Shown in pieces: positions 18,101-27,088 of a stretch of DNA of 64,000 nucleotides. Source of the DNA: JBMOMT01 sp049324835 (GTDB lineage Bacteria; Chloroflexota; Anaerolineae; CAYNKW01). The notes under the pieces are model-generated. The model was given only the letters and a program-made list of their open reading frames with translations. It was not told where the DNA came from and made no database searches. A program made the translations under genes and the position numbers. The DNA lies in assembly GCA_049324835.1 (NCBI GenBank), contig JBMOMT010000040.1:124001-188000 (forward strand), given 5' to 3'. Numbering within the stretch: position 1 is the first letter of the stretch; every line of letters starts with the position of its first letter.

Positions 18101-21100
18101 ATGCTCAATAGACTGACCCTGTTCCTTCTGAGCCTGATGCTTGCCATAACCCAGTTCCTGCCTGGTATCGCATCCGATCTACCCCTCAATGACAAGTCGC
18201 CCGATACCGTCAGCGCCCAGGCTGACGACGATTGGCCCCAGCTTCAGCACGACCCCCAACGCACAGGTTATGCTCCCACCGAAGTGCGCCCGCCCTACAC
18301 CTATCTCTGGAAATGGAACCAGGTGCCCTTTGCCAGCCGTACCCAGCCTGTGGTGGCCGATAACCGACTGTTCATCGGCGGTCTGGATGGGATCATGTAC
18401 GCCCGCAACGCCCTGACCGGCGCCCCGATCTGGAGCTTTTCCACCGAGGGCCCCATCCGCCATTCGGCGGCTGCCTACGAAGGGCGGGTGTTCTTTGGCT
18501 CTCACGATGGCAACGTGTATGCCATCGACGCCGCTCAGGGTAGCCTGGCCTGGCAATTTCAGACCGGCGGTGGTATTGCCACCGCGCCGGCCGTGGTCAA
18601 CGACACCGTCTACATCGGCTCGACCGACGGTCTGTTTTACGCCCTGAACAGCGCCACCGGCGCTCTGCGTTGGAGCTACGACGTGGGCGCACCCATACTC
18701 ACCTCCGCAGCCCTGAGCGTCGATGGCAGCACCGCTTTCTTTGGCGCTGAAAACATCACCGCCTACGCTCTGAACGCCGACAACGGCTCTTTGCGTTGGA
18801 GCACCCACCTCCAGGGCCAGTCGCTGGCCGATCGCTGGCCGGTTGTCGTTGGCGACACAGTCATCTATCGCTCGCAATCGCTGAGCTACTTTCACGATCT
18901 GCTCCACGACGGTGACGACGTGATGGATCAGGCCGGCCCTCTCAACCCCGACTGGGCCGCCGATTGGGCTCTGGTGCGCCCACACATCATTAGCTACCTC
19001 ACCACCACCCCAGACGCCCAAACTTTCTTCGTTCTGGATGCCGGCAACGGCAACCTGCGCGGCCCGGCGCCTATGCTTTTCACCTACGGCAACGGCGACC
19101 CACCCGGGCCTCCGACCGTGCGAGGCCAAGAGATCTATACCCTCTTTCGCGCCCGGCATGGTATCCAGCAGGACTCTGGCTCGGTGCACGTCACCACCCG
19201 CTACGATGCCGCGCTGGGCCAAATGAATTCGAGCAGTCTGGATATCGCCAATCTGACCCTGGCCCCAGGCGAAGACTGGAACCTGCAATACCGGGCCACG
19301 TCCGATGAACCGGCCATGTTGAGCATGGCCGGCAGCATGCTCTTTGTGGACACCTGGACCCGTCTGGGGGGCATCGATGTGGACACCGGCGAGCTGTTTG
19401 AGGTGGCCAACGTAGCCGACGACTGGCCCGAGTGTAATGTCCAGTGCGTGGGCCGTGCCGGTCCCATGCCCTTTTTCGACAGTTATCCTTTCCCTGGCCC
19501 CAGAGTGGGTGAAGGTCGGGTGCATCGACCGGCCGTCATCGCCAACGGCGTGATCTATTGGCGCGTCATCGAAGGTGGTCTGGCCGCCATTGGCCATTCA
19601 GCGAGCGGACAGTCGCAGCCTTACCTGTGGACCGATTCAGGCCCGGCTCCCAGGCAGTTACTCGAACAGCCTCCGGCTCCCACGACCGGCGTCCAGGCAT
19701 TATCCGATTACGTCTGGAACGAGCCTGTGCGTCCGGTTCCATACCCAGATGCCGCCCTGGTGGCCCGGTTGGAGCAGGAGGTACAGGCCGTCGTGAGCGC
19801 CGGTCACCTGGCGCCCTTTTTCCTGGAGCGCGGCTTTACCACCAAAGAAGGTGTTCCGGGCGATTCCTCCCACCCCGAAGATGGTCTGGTCAAATTCAGT
19901 CCATCGGGCAACGTCTATTGGTTCGATCCGGGGGAAATGGTTTACACCCTCAGCCTGGCTTATCCCTATCTATCATCCGGTCTACAAAGCCAGGTACGCG
20001 CCTATCTGCAGACCGAGATGGCCCTTTACCCCCCATTGGACGCTCTGCCCTGGCCGCCTGACTGGCGGACGGATGGCACACGCCGCGAGCGATACACTGT
20101 GACAAACATGCCCAATGTCTGGCCTCCGCCAGCCCCGCCTTTATCGACGCTCTATGCCCTGTGGGCTTATGCCGACGCAACGGGCGACTGGGCCTATCTG
20201 CAAAACCGCTGGTCCCAGATCGACAGCCTGTTCGATAGCAAGAAAAGCCAGGTGGATAGCTACGCCGCTATCAGCGGGGCCATCGGTTACGCCCGCATCG
20301 CCGCCCATCTGGGCCGCAACACCGAAGCCCAGGAGGGAGAAAACGTGGCCGTATCAGCCATGACGAATGGGCAAAATTTCTCCACCTTTATGCAGACGGC
20401 CAACACACGCTATCCCGATCCCCGCACTCAGACGACCGGCCTGCGCGCGCCGGTGTTCTTTGGCCTGGTCCCAGAGATCGGCCATTACCTGCGTGATACC
20501 ATTGGCAGCACTGTCACGGACTATCTCAACACCCTCACCGACTATTACGACGGTGAATACCTGTGGTACCTCACCCGTCTGGGTCTGCAAAAAGAGGATG
20601 GTGAATCGAGCTTTCACGGCCCGGAACTGGCGTGGGCGGTGTATCTTGCCCTGGCCTTCACCCAGGAAATAGACCGCACCGAACTCCAGCGTTACCTCGA
20701 CCGGCCATGGGGAACGGGAGACATCTACCACCTGCAAAAACTGGTCGCCACCATTGAGACAGGCAGTCTGCCCAACCTGAACGCATCGACCATGTGGGCC
20801 AGCAACCCGATCCCGGCTTCCGGGGAGGACATCACCTACACCATCACTCTGATCAACAGCGGCAACCCTTTCACCGATATGGTCTACCTGGAAAACCCCC
20901 TGCCTGCCGGCCTGACCTACATCCCCAACACCATCTCGGCGTCGTTGGGCAGCGCTACATACACCAGCGGCGCGGTTCACTGGAATGGCGTCCTGGCCGA
21001 CAATCCGAGTGTGACCATCACCTATAGGGTGCTCGTTCAGCAAGCCGAAAAACCTGCACCCATCGTCAACACTGCCACCATCGATGCCGGCCCATACGGC

Positions 21101-21175
21101 GCCCTGAACCGTTCCTTCACCGTTTTTGTCGATGGCTACGGCACCTATCTGCCCCTCATTTTGAAAAGACACTAA
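18101..21175 (+). CDS. Secreted PQQ-type beta-propeller protein with DUF11-like C-terminal domain
   Basis: 1024 residues. Signal peptide MLNRLTLFLLSLMLAITQ, then PQQ/BamB-like blades (RLFIGGLDGIMYARNALTG, FFGSHDGNVYAIDA, YIGSTDGLFYALNSATG; about residues 55-300). The middle region looks like an all-helical toroid (QSQVRAYLQTEMALYPP, WAYADATGDWAYLQNRW). Near the end is a DUF11-type Ig-like domain (PIPASGEDITYTITLINSG). The last residues, GTYLPLILKRH, form a short C-terminal motif also seen in the next gene. The frame extends to 18065, but ATG 18101 fits the signal peptide and follows GGGGAG. A cell-surface role is inferred; no enzyme activity is assigned. Confidence 0.8.
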   Translation: MLNRLTLFLLSLMLAITQFLPGIASDLPLNDKSPDTVSAQADDDWPQLQHDPQRTGYAPTEVRPPYTYLWKWNQVPFASRTQPVVADNRLFIGGLDGIMYARNALTGAPIWSFSTEGPIRHSAAAYEGRVFFGSHDGNVYAIDAAQGSLAWQFQTGGGIATAPAVVNDTVYIGSTDGLFYALNSATGALRWSYDVGAPILTSAALSVDGSTAFFGAENITAYALNADNGSLRWSTHLQGQSLADRWPVVVGDTVIYRSQSLSYFHDLLHDGDDVMDQAGPLNPDWAADWALVRPHIISYLTTTPDAQTFFVLDAGNGNLRGPAPMLFTYGNGDPPGPPTVRGQEIYTLFRARHGIQQDSGSVHVTTRYDAALGQMNSSSLDIANLTLAPGEDWNLQYRATSDEPAMLSMAGSMLFVDTWTRLGGIDVDTGELFEVANVADDWPECNVQCVGRAGPMPFFDSYPFPGPRVGEGRVHRPAVIANGVIYWRVIEGGLAAIGHSASGQSQPYLWTDSGPAPRQLLEQPPAPTTGVQALSDYVWNEPVRPVPYPDAALVARLEQEVQAVVSAGHLAPFFLERGFTTKEGVPGDSSHPEDGLVKFSPSGNVYWFDPGEMVYTLSLAYPYLSSGLQSQVRAYLQTEMALYPPLDALPWPPDWRTDGTRRERYTVTNMPNVWPPPAPPLSTLYALWAYADATGDWAYLQNRWSQIDSLFDSKKSQVDSYAAISGAIGYARIAAHLGRNTEAQEGENVAVSAMTNGQNFSTFMQTANTRYPDPRTQTTGLRAPVFFGLVPEIGHYLRDTIGSTVTDYLNTLTDYYDGEYLWYLTRLGLQKEDGESSFHGPELAWAVYLALAFTQEIDRTELQRYLDRPWGTGDIYHLQKLVATIETGSLPNLNASTMWASNPIPASGEDITYTITLINSGNPFTDMVYLENPLPAGLTYIPNTISASLGSATYTSGAVHWNGVLADNPSVTITYRVLVQQAEKPAPIVNTATIDAGPYGALNRSFTVFVDGYGTYLPLILKRH

Positions 21176-21204
21176 CCGCCATCCTCCAACTCTCCCCCCA
21201 CAGC

Positions 21205-21244
21205 CCTCAGGCCCACTTGATAGACCAGGTGGGCCTGAGGTTTT
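21205..21244 (+). terminator. Intrinsic terminator after the propeller gene
   Basis: CCTCAGGCCCAC (21205-21216) pairs with GTGGGCCTGAGG (21229-21240), with three further pairs inside including one G-U, then TTTTC. It lies 29 bases after the stop at 21175. Confidence 0.85.
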
Positions 21245-21292
21245 CTAACGAAATTCTAACGCCTTTCTTACTGCCACCTTACTTTTCTTGAC

Positions 21293-21298
21293 TATAAT
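21293..21298 (+). promoter_or_regulatory. Possible -10 element for the FG-GAP/Ig-like gene
   Basis: A perfect TATAAT stands 56 bases before the ATG at 21355, downstream of the terminator. No good -35 box is seen at the normal distance, so the promoter is only tentative. Confidence 0.45.
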
Positions 21299-21354
21299 AC
21301 TGATGATCTGTCTCAACCATCGCACACACGCGCTATTCGCACACGAGGGAGACC

Positions 21355-24300
21355 ATGAAACGCACGTTCGCACACAAAATCATTCTGAGCAGCCTGATCC
21401 TGTTCCCTCTGTTACTCGCCGTCCAGGGCAGTGTTTGGGCCGCCATCCCTTTCGACGGCACAGGACACATCGTCGGCACACAGGCCGCCAGATTCTGGAC
21501 CATCGCTTCGGCAGACCTCGACGGCGACGGTGATCTGGATCTGATCACCGGCAGCGATAGCCACGCCGGTTACGAGCTGATTGCCTGGCAGAACGACGGC
21601 ACCCCGTTTCAGGATGGCTGGAGCCAGCAAAACATCGGCGATCTCAGCACCGTCTACGGTATCGCCGTGGGTGATCTGGACAACGACGGCGATCTGGACA
21701 TCGTCTCCGGACAGGATAGCGCACCCCGGCTGTTGGCCTGGCAGAACGATGGCACGCCCTTTGACGGCGGCTGGACCAGCCAATCGTTGGGCTCACCCCC
21801 TACCCGTGTTGAGAGCGTGGCCCTCGGCGACCTGGACAACGACGATGACCTGGATGTCGTCACCGGCACCGGCCTGGACGAATGGGTCGCCAGCACCAAT
21901 TACCGGGTGATCGCGTGGCAGAACGATGGTACACCTTTCTCAGATACCTGGAACGCCAACACCGTCTACACGGTGACCTACTCGGTGCACAGTGTGGCCC
22001 TCGGCGATCTGGACAACGACGGCTGGCTGGATATCGTCGCCGGAGTGAACCACGCCCCGGCTCTCGGCACGGCCAACGATCCGGCCCCACCAGAAACCTG
22101 GCACCCCAACTATGAACTGCGCGCCTACCAGAACGACGGCACACCCTTTGACACTGCCTGGCCCCAAACCAACGTGGGCCGCGACCCGGAATGGGCCACC
22201 TTTGCCTCCAACCACTATCACGGTTACTGGGGAGCCACCATCTTTGCCGTAACCATCGTAGACCTGGACGACGATGGTTTCCTGGACATCGCCTCAGCCG
22301 AACACATCGAAGCCGATTACCAGATCAAGGTCTGGCAGAACGACGGCACCCCCTTTGATGGCCTGCCCGCCGAGGAGCATTGGACCTGGCGGCCAACGGC
22401 TGTATGGATACAAGCACCCTGGATGAACTCGTCGGTTTACGACATCACCAGCGGTGATTTTAACCACGATGGGTATATCGATCTGGCCACGGCCAGCGGC
22501 GAGTATTACGAGACGGTCATTTGGGAAAACGACGGCCATCCCTTTGGCACGGTGATTTCCGATACCACCTGGATCCGCAACAACCTGGGCCAATCCACTT
22601 CTGAGGGAGCTCTATCTATCACCGCCGGCGACCTCGATGGCGATACCTATCTCGACCTGGCCCACGGCAGCGGCGACTTTTGGTCTACAGGCGGCGATCA
22701 CAACGTCCTGGCCTGGCGCAATCGCAGCGGCGGCACCCACGTGGTCATCGAAGACCTGCCCACCAGCAGCGGCACCCAGGTGATCACGGCCACGTTGGGC
22801 ACGGGCGCCAGCCTCACCGTCTACTCGAACAGCCACGACGACCTGGACACCTTTCGCGAAAATGTGGCCGTCGCCTGGTCGTTGGAAAATATCAGCGGCA
22901 ACGTCATCGCTTCCGACCTGACCCCCGCGGGCGACAACCGCAGCGCCACCTTTACCGCCCAGCGCATCGGCGCCGCCCGCATCCTGGCCGATCATGCCAC
23001 GCTTACCGACGACACCACCGGTTATATCACCGTCACGCTCGAAATTGCCATCACCCCCGGCACTGTGACAGTCGGCGATGGCGGCGCCGTCATCACTGCT
23101 ACCCTGGTGAATCCCAATCTCACCCCTGTCGCCGATGGCACCGCCGTCACCCTGACCACCGATCTGGGCAGCTTTTCCGGTCAGAGCACCATCACCCGCA
23201 CCACGCTTGGCGGCATCGTCTCTGCCAACCTGACCAGCACCGAGCCCGGCGTAGCGACCATCACCGTCACCGGTGACACCAGTCAGGGCTGGGTGAACAC
23301 GATTTTTGTGCCCGGTGAGCCGTACACCGTGACGCTCCAGGCCAACCCGGCCAGCCTTGTCGCCGATGGCAGTTCCACGTCGGACATCACGGCAACAGTG
23401 GTCGATCAGTATGCCAATCCGGTCGCCGATGGCACGGTCGTCACCCTGACCACCAGCCTGGGCAGCTTCTCCGGCCAAACCACCATCACCCGCACCACCG
23501 TTGACGGTCTGGTCTCTGCCAGCCTCACCGCCGGCACCGACCTGGGCACAGCTCACATCACCGCCGCCGCCGGCAGCGCCTCCGACAGCGCGTCCGTCGA
23601 GCTGCTGCCCGGTGAGCCGTACACCGTGACGCTCCAGGCCAACCCGGCCAGCCTGCTGGCCGATGGTGTCTCCACCTCTGCCATCACCGTCACCGTCGCC
23701 GACCAGCGGGTCCATCCCGTCGCCGATGGCACGGTCGTCACCCTGACCACCAGCCTGGGCAGCTTTTCCGGCCAAACCACCATCACCCGCACCACCGTTG
23801 ACGGTCTGGTCTCTGCCAGCCTCACCGCCGGCACCGACCTGGGTACAGCTCACATCACCGCCGCCGCCGGCAGCGCCTCCGACAGCACGTCCGTCGAGCT
23901 GCTGCCCGGTGAGCCGCACACCGTGACGCTCCAGGCCAACCCGGCCAGCCTGCTGGCCGATGGTGTCTCCACCTCTGCCATCACCGTCACCGTCACCGAC
24001 CAGTGGGTCCATCCCGTCGCCGATGGCACCGTCGTCACTCTGACCACCAGCCTGGGCAGCTTTTCCGGCCAAACCACCATCACCCGCACCACCGTTGACG
24101 GTCTGGTCTCTGCCAGCCTGACCGCCGGCACCGACCTGGGCACAGCTCACATCACCGCCGCCGCCGGCAGCGCCTCCGACAGCGCGTCCGTCGAGCTGCT
24201 GCCCGGTGAGCCGCACACCGTGACGCTCCAGGCCAACCCGGCCAGCCTGCTGGCCGATGGTGTCTCCACCTCTGCCATCACCGTCACCGTCGCCGACCAG

Positions 24301-25464
24301 TGGGCCCATCCCGTCGCCGATGGCACGGTCGTCACTCTGACCACCAGCCTGGGCAGCTTCTCCGGCCAAACCACCATCACCCGCACCACGCTTGGCGGCC
24401 TCGCCACCGCCACCTGGACGGCTGCCGCTGAAACCGGCACCTCGATCATCACCGCCGCCGCCGGCAGCGCCCTGGACACCGTCGAGATCACGCTCGCTTC
24501 GGGTGGGCCGGCCACAGTCACGCTGACGATTGCTTCACCGCAGATTTCTGTCCAAGAGATACTGTCCATCAGCGCCAGGGTCACAGACGATCACGGCCAT
24601 CCTGTGGCCGATGGCACAGCGGTGACGTTCACCACCTCGCTTGACCTGGGCAGTGGTGGTTTTGCACCTGAGGTCGCTTACACGGTCGGCGGCATAGCTA
24701 CGGCCAGTCTGACATCCACTCGAACCGGCAGCGGCACGCTCGTTGCCACCACCGCCGATGGCATCAGCGACACCACGACCATCACCTTCACACCGGGCGC
24801 GCTGAGCGCGTTTGAGCTTGGCGGCTTCCCGACCACCATCGCAGCGGGCGAGCCGTTCAGCGGTATCGTCGTCACGGCCTACGATGTCTACGGCAACGTC
24901 AAAACCGATTATAGCGGCAGTATCTATTTCACCTCGACTGACCCTCAGGCTGTGCTGCCCTTTACCGCCGGGAGCACCTACCAGTTCAGCCCGGACGACG
25001 CCGGCCAGCATCTCTTTGCCGAGAGCCTGGAACTGCGCACGACCGGTGTGCAGCGCATCAGCATCACCGACGGTGCGCTCACCCGAACTGGCGACGATAT
25101 TACCGTCACCCATGGCGATCTGGCCCAATTTACGTTGGCGGCTCCGACCAGCGGCGTCGCCGGACAGGCGTTCACGCTGACCCTCACCGTTCGCGACGCG
25201 TTCGGCAACGTCATCACCGACTTTGCCAGCGACGTTGCGCTGACCACGACCAATGGCGGCACCATCAGCCCAACCACGGCATATGGAACAGAATTCCTGG
25301 CCGGAACCTGGACCGGATCCGTGACACTGTCCACAGCCGGTGAAGATCGCACCATCGTAGTCAGTTTTGGCGGTCTGAGCGAACAAATCACCATCGACCT
25401 GGCCCAGGCACAAGAAGACCTGCCCTACCGCATCTTTTTGCCAGCCATCCTGAACAACGGCTGA
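21355..25464 (+). CDS. Giant secreted FG-GAP (VCBS) plus Big_1-type Ig-repeat protein
   Basis: 1369 residues with a signal peptide ending near VWAAIP. Seven FG-GAP/VCBS calcium-binding repeats follow (ADLDGDGDLDLITGSD, GDLDNDGDLDIVSGQD, through GDLDGDTYLDLAHG; about residues 45-450). After them come invasin-like Big_1 Ig domains, including four near-identical 99-residue copies (DNA 23314-24501) with TVTLQANPASLLADG and GSFSGQTTITRTT. One or two more diverged Ig-like domains precede the C-terminus YRIFLPAILNNG, similar to the previous protein's end. It is probably a calcium-stabilised surface stalk or adhesin. RBS GAGGGAG lies just before the ATG. No catalytic site is visible. Confidence 0.85.
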   Translation: MKRTFAHKIILSSLILFPLLLAVQGSVWAAIPFDGTGHIVGTQAARFWTIASADLDGDGDLDLITGSDSHAGYELIAWQNDGTPFQDGWSQQNIGDLSTVYGIAVGDLDNDGDLDIVSGQDSAPRLLAWQNDGTPFDGGWTSQSLGSPPTRVESVALGDLDNDDDLDVVTGTGLDEWVASTNYRVIAWQNDGTPFSDTWNANTVYTVTYSVHSVALGDLDNDGWLDIVAGVNHAPALGTANDPAPPETWHPNYELRAYQNDGTPFDTAWPQTNVGRDPEWATFASNHYHGYWGATIFAVTIVDLDDDGFLDIASAEHIEADYQIKVWQNDGTPFDGLPAEEHWTWRPTAVWIQAPWMNSSVYDITSGDFNHDGYIDLATASGEYYETVIWENDGHPFGTVISDTTWIRNNLGQSTSEGALSITAGDLDGDTYLDLAHGSGDFWSTGGDHNVLAWRNRSGGTHVVIEDLPTSSGTQVITATLGTGASLTVYSNSHDDLDTFRENVAVAWSLENISGNVIASDLTPAGDNRSATFTAQRIGAARILADHATLTDDTTGYITVTLEIAITPGTVTVGDGGAVITATLVNPNLTPVADGTAVTLTTDLGSFSGQSTITRTTLGGIVSANLTSTEPGVATITVTGDTSQGWVNTIFVPGEPYTVTLQANPASLVADGSSTSDITATVVDQYANPVADGTVVTLTTSLGSFSGQTTITRTTVDGLVSASLTAGTDLGTAHITAAAGSASDSASVELLPGEPYTVTLQANPASLLADGVSTSAITVTVADQRVHPVADGTVVTLTTSLGSFSGQTTITRTTVDGLVSASLTAGTDLGTAHITAAAGSASDSTSVELLPGEPHTVTLQANPASLLADGVSTSAITVTVTDQWVHPVADGTVVTLTTSLGSFSGQTTITRTTVDGLVSASLTAGTDLGTAHITAAAGSASDSASVELLPGEPHTVTLQANPASLLADGVSTSAITVTVADQWAHPVADGTVVTLTTSLGSFSGQTTITRTTLGGLATATWTAAAETGTSIITAAAGSALDTVEITLASGGPATVTLTIASPQISVQEILSISARVTDDHGHPVADGTAVTFTTSLDLGSGGFAPEVAYTVGGIATASLTSTRTGSGTLVATTADGISDTTTITFTPGALSAFELGGFPTTIAAGEPFSGIVVTAYDVYGNVKTDYSGSIYFTSTDPQAVLPFTAGSTYQFSPDDAGQHLFAESLELRTTGVQRISITDGALTRTGDDITVTHGDLAQFTLAAPTSGVAGQAFTLTLTVRDAFGNVITDFASDVALTTTNGGTISPTTAYGTEFLAGTWTGSVTLSTAGEDRTIVVSFGGLSEQITIDLAQAQEDLPYRIFLPAILNNG
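23314..24501 (+). repeat. Four tandem 297-bp intragenic repeats
   Basis: GGTGAGC recurs at 23314, 23611, 23908 and 24205, a strict 297-base (99-codon) period. Copies 2 and 3 are nearly identical in DNA; copy 1 differs in its first third and copy 4 in its last third. Each unit is one Big_1-type Ig domain. The strict similarity points to recent duplication or gene conversion and to likely copy-number variation between strains. Confidence 0.93.
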
Positions 25465-25475
25465 CGTGGGCACAT

Positions 25476-25512
25476 AAAAGACGCCCCTGCCATGGCAGGG
25501 GCGTCTTTTTTT
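25476..25512. terminator. Bidirectional terminator
   Basis: A perfect 26-base palindrome (GACGCCCCTGCC and its complement around AT, 25480-25505) is flanked by AAAA on the left and TTTTTTT on the right. It serves both the FG-GAP gene (plus) and the DUF362 gene (minus). Confidence 0.92.
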
Positions 25513-25523
25513 CAACCCTCAGG

Positions 25524-26882
25524 TCAAAGATCGATGCGCAGGTATTGAATCTGGCTGTAGCCGCTGCCATAAGGGGTTTGCAGTGGATTCCCGCCAGGAT
25601 TGCTGCGAGAACCTTCGCAAACCCCAAGCCCGGCGTCTTGGGCGCAGAACAAATAGTCGTAGGCATTGTTCCCGGCCCGGCCCTCGGCAGCCAGCAGGTC
25701 TACCATGACACAATCGACGGCCACCGGGTCTTGTGAAAAGAGCAGGCTGTTGGGAGCGTCGCCAAAGATGTTCCACGACGTGGGCGGCACCAGCGTGGCG
25801 CCGAACGCCCCGTACAACGCATCACCCATCGTCAGAACAGTTTTATCCTTGATGTTGGTATTACTGAACATATCCACCATAGGACTGTAGCTGGCGCTGT
25901 ACATGCCGTTGGAAGGATCGATGTAAACGTGCAGGCTGTCGTTGCCGCCGCGGATGATGTTGTCCAGGCTGCCAAAGTGGTTCTTGAAACCCAGGCTCAC
26001 CGGATGGATGCCGTGGGCTTTGATGATGGGTACGTTGATGAGATAGGTGGCATCGTACAGTACATCGGCCAATCGACGATCGCTCAAGACGTTGTAAGGG
26101 TCTGAAAACTGCACGGTCAGACTGCTATCTTTGCCGTGGGATACCGCGTGCACCCCGGTGCAGTCGCCTTTGCCGTAGAATTGAACGTTGGGATAACTGG
26201 CCAGGATGGGTGTACGGAAACGATCCGGAATGATACGCCCAACGACAGTGGCATCGTAAATCCAGATGTCATTTTGAGCCACACCGGCGGCCACCAGCCC
26301 GGCGATCAGGGCTTTGAACGGCTGCGGCACGGCATCAATATAGATTCCAGTGCCGGAACATCCCCCGTTCAAAAAACCACTGTTATTGAAACTGACCTTG
26401 ATGGCGATCTTTTGCCCCACCTGATAGCCTGAGGGTCGCACCTGAGAAAAAATAGCGTGCCAGATGTTGGCCCAGGAACTCTGACCGGTGAGGCTCTGGA
26501 GGCCCTGCTGAACCATGGCGTCTATCGCACTCTGATTGACCGCATCGCCGTACCAGCCGCTGCCGTTCCAGTTGGTGGCGTCGCCGTCTCGCACCATGAC
26601 CACGCGCGACCCCGTGCCGGGTTGGAAGGTGGGCGTCGCGGTCGGAGTGGGTGTGACCGTTGGGGTAGCGGTCGGAGTGGGCGTCGATGTCGCCTCTTGC
26701 TTTTCCACTTTGGGCAAATAGATGGCATGTGTCGGTGTGCCCTCTTGAGCCCACAAATCAGATGCTCCGTCAGTCTCACCAAGCACCCATTTGGCCAACA
26801 GCAAACCGGCGCCGGTAAACAAGCCACCTTTCAAAAAATCCCGTCGATTGAGGCGACGTTTTTTTCCGTTTTGTTCTATCAT
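25524..26882 (-). CDS. TAT-exported DUF362 domain protein
   Basis: 452 residues. A twin-arginine signal, RRLNRRDFLKGGLFTGAG, followed by a hydrophobic segment, then a Thr-Pro linker (about residues 75-95), then a DUF362 domain with GYQVGQKIAIKVSFNNSG, YLINVPIIKAHG and GFKNHFGSLDNII. DUF362 proteins are often linked to iron-sulphur or redox proteins, but no CxxCxxC cluster is present here. TAT export suggests folding, perhaps with a cofactor, before export. ATG 26882 was chosen over an upstream in-frame start because GAAAGG lies just before it and the TAT signal then begins normally. Function is not known. Confidence 0.85.
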   Translation of the reverse strand: MIEQNGKKRRLNRRDFLKGGLFTGAGLLLAKWVLGETDGASDLWAQEGTPTHAIYLPKVEKQEATSTPTPTATPTVTPTPTATPTFQPGTGSRVVMVRDGDATNWNGSGWYGDAVNQSAIDAMVQQGLQSLTGQSSWANIWHAIFSQVRPSGYQVGQKIAIKVSFNNSGFLNGGCSGTGIYIDAVPQPFKALIAGLVAAGVAQNDIWIYDATVVGRIIPDRFRTPILASYPNVQFYGKGDCTGVHAVSHGKDSSLTVQFSDPYNVLSDRRLADVLYDATYLINVPIIKAHGIHPVSLGFKNHFGSLDNIIRGGNDSLHVYIDPSNGMYSASYSPMVDMFSNTNIKDKTVLTMGDALYGAFGATLVPPTSWNIFGDAPNSLLFSQDPVAVDCVMVDLLAAEGRAGNNAYDYLFCAQDAGLGVCEGSRSNPGGNPLQTPYGSGYSQIQYLRIDL

Positions 26883-26997
26883 TGGCCTTTCTCTTCCTTT
26901 CTTCTCTTCTCGCACGGCAGAAGCGATGGGCATTCACAAAACAACGTCCAGGCCATCAAACCTGGACATCATTGTCGATCGCTGAACTTCTCGATCA

Positions 26998-27027
26998 AGG
27001 ATACCACAAAGCGACGCCTCAGGTCAA
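26998..27027 (-). promoter_or_regulatory. Probable promoter of the DUF362 gene
   Basis: On the minus strand, TTGACC (27027-27022), an 18-base spacer and TATCCT (27003-26998). It lies about 115 bases before the ATG at 26882. The match is moderate. Confidence 0.45.
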
Positions 27028-27088
27028 TAGTACCCATTCCCCACTGTGCGTTTTGCCTTCACATGCCGATCTTGTTGGTTCAAAAACA

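Noticed and set aside
22612..24369. A 585-codon minus-strand frame in the Ig-repeat gene
   Set aside because: Gly/Asp-rich mirror of the Ig repeats on the plus strand.
23314..24501. CRISPR-like array because of regular repeats
   Set aside because: The repeats are 297 bases, contiguous, and in-frame coding for Ig domains, with no spacers.
26600..26720. GT-rich microsatellite-like tracts here and at several other sites
   Set aside because: They are coding DNA for Thr-Pro linkers of exported proteins, not free simple repeats.
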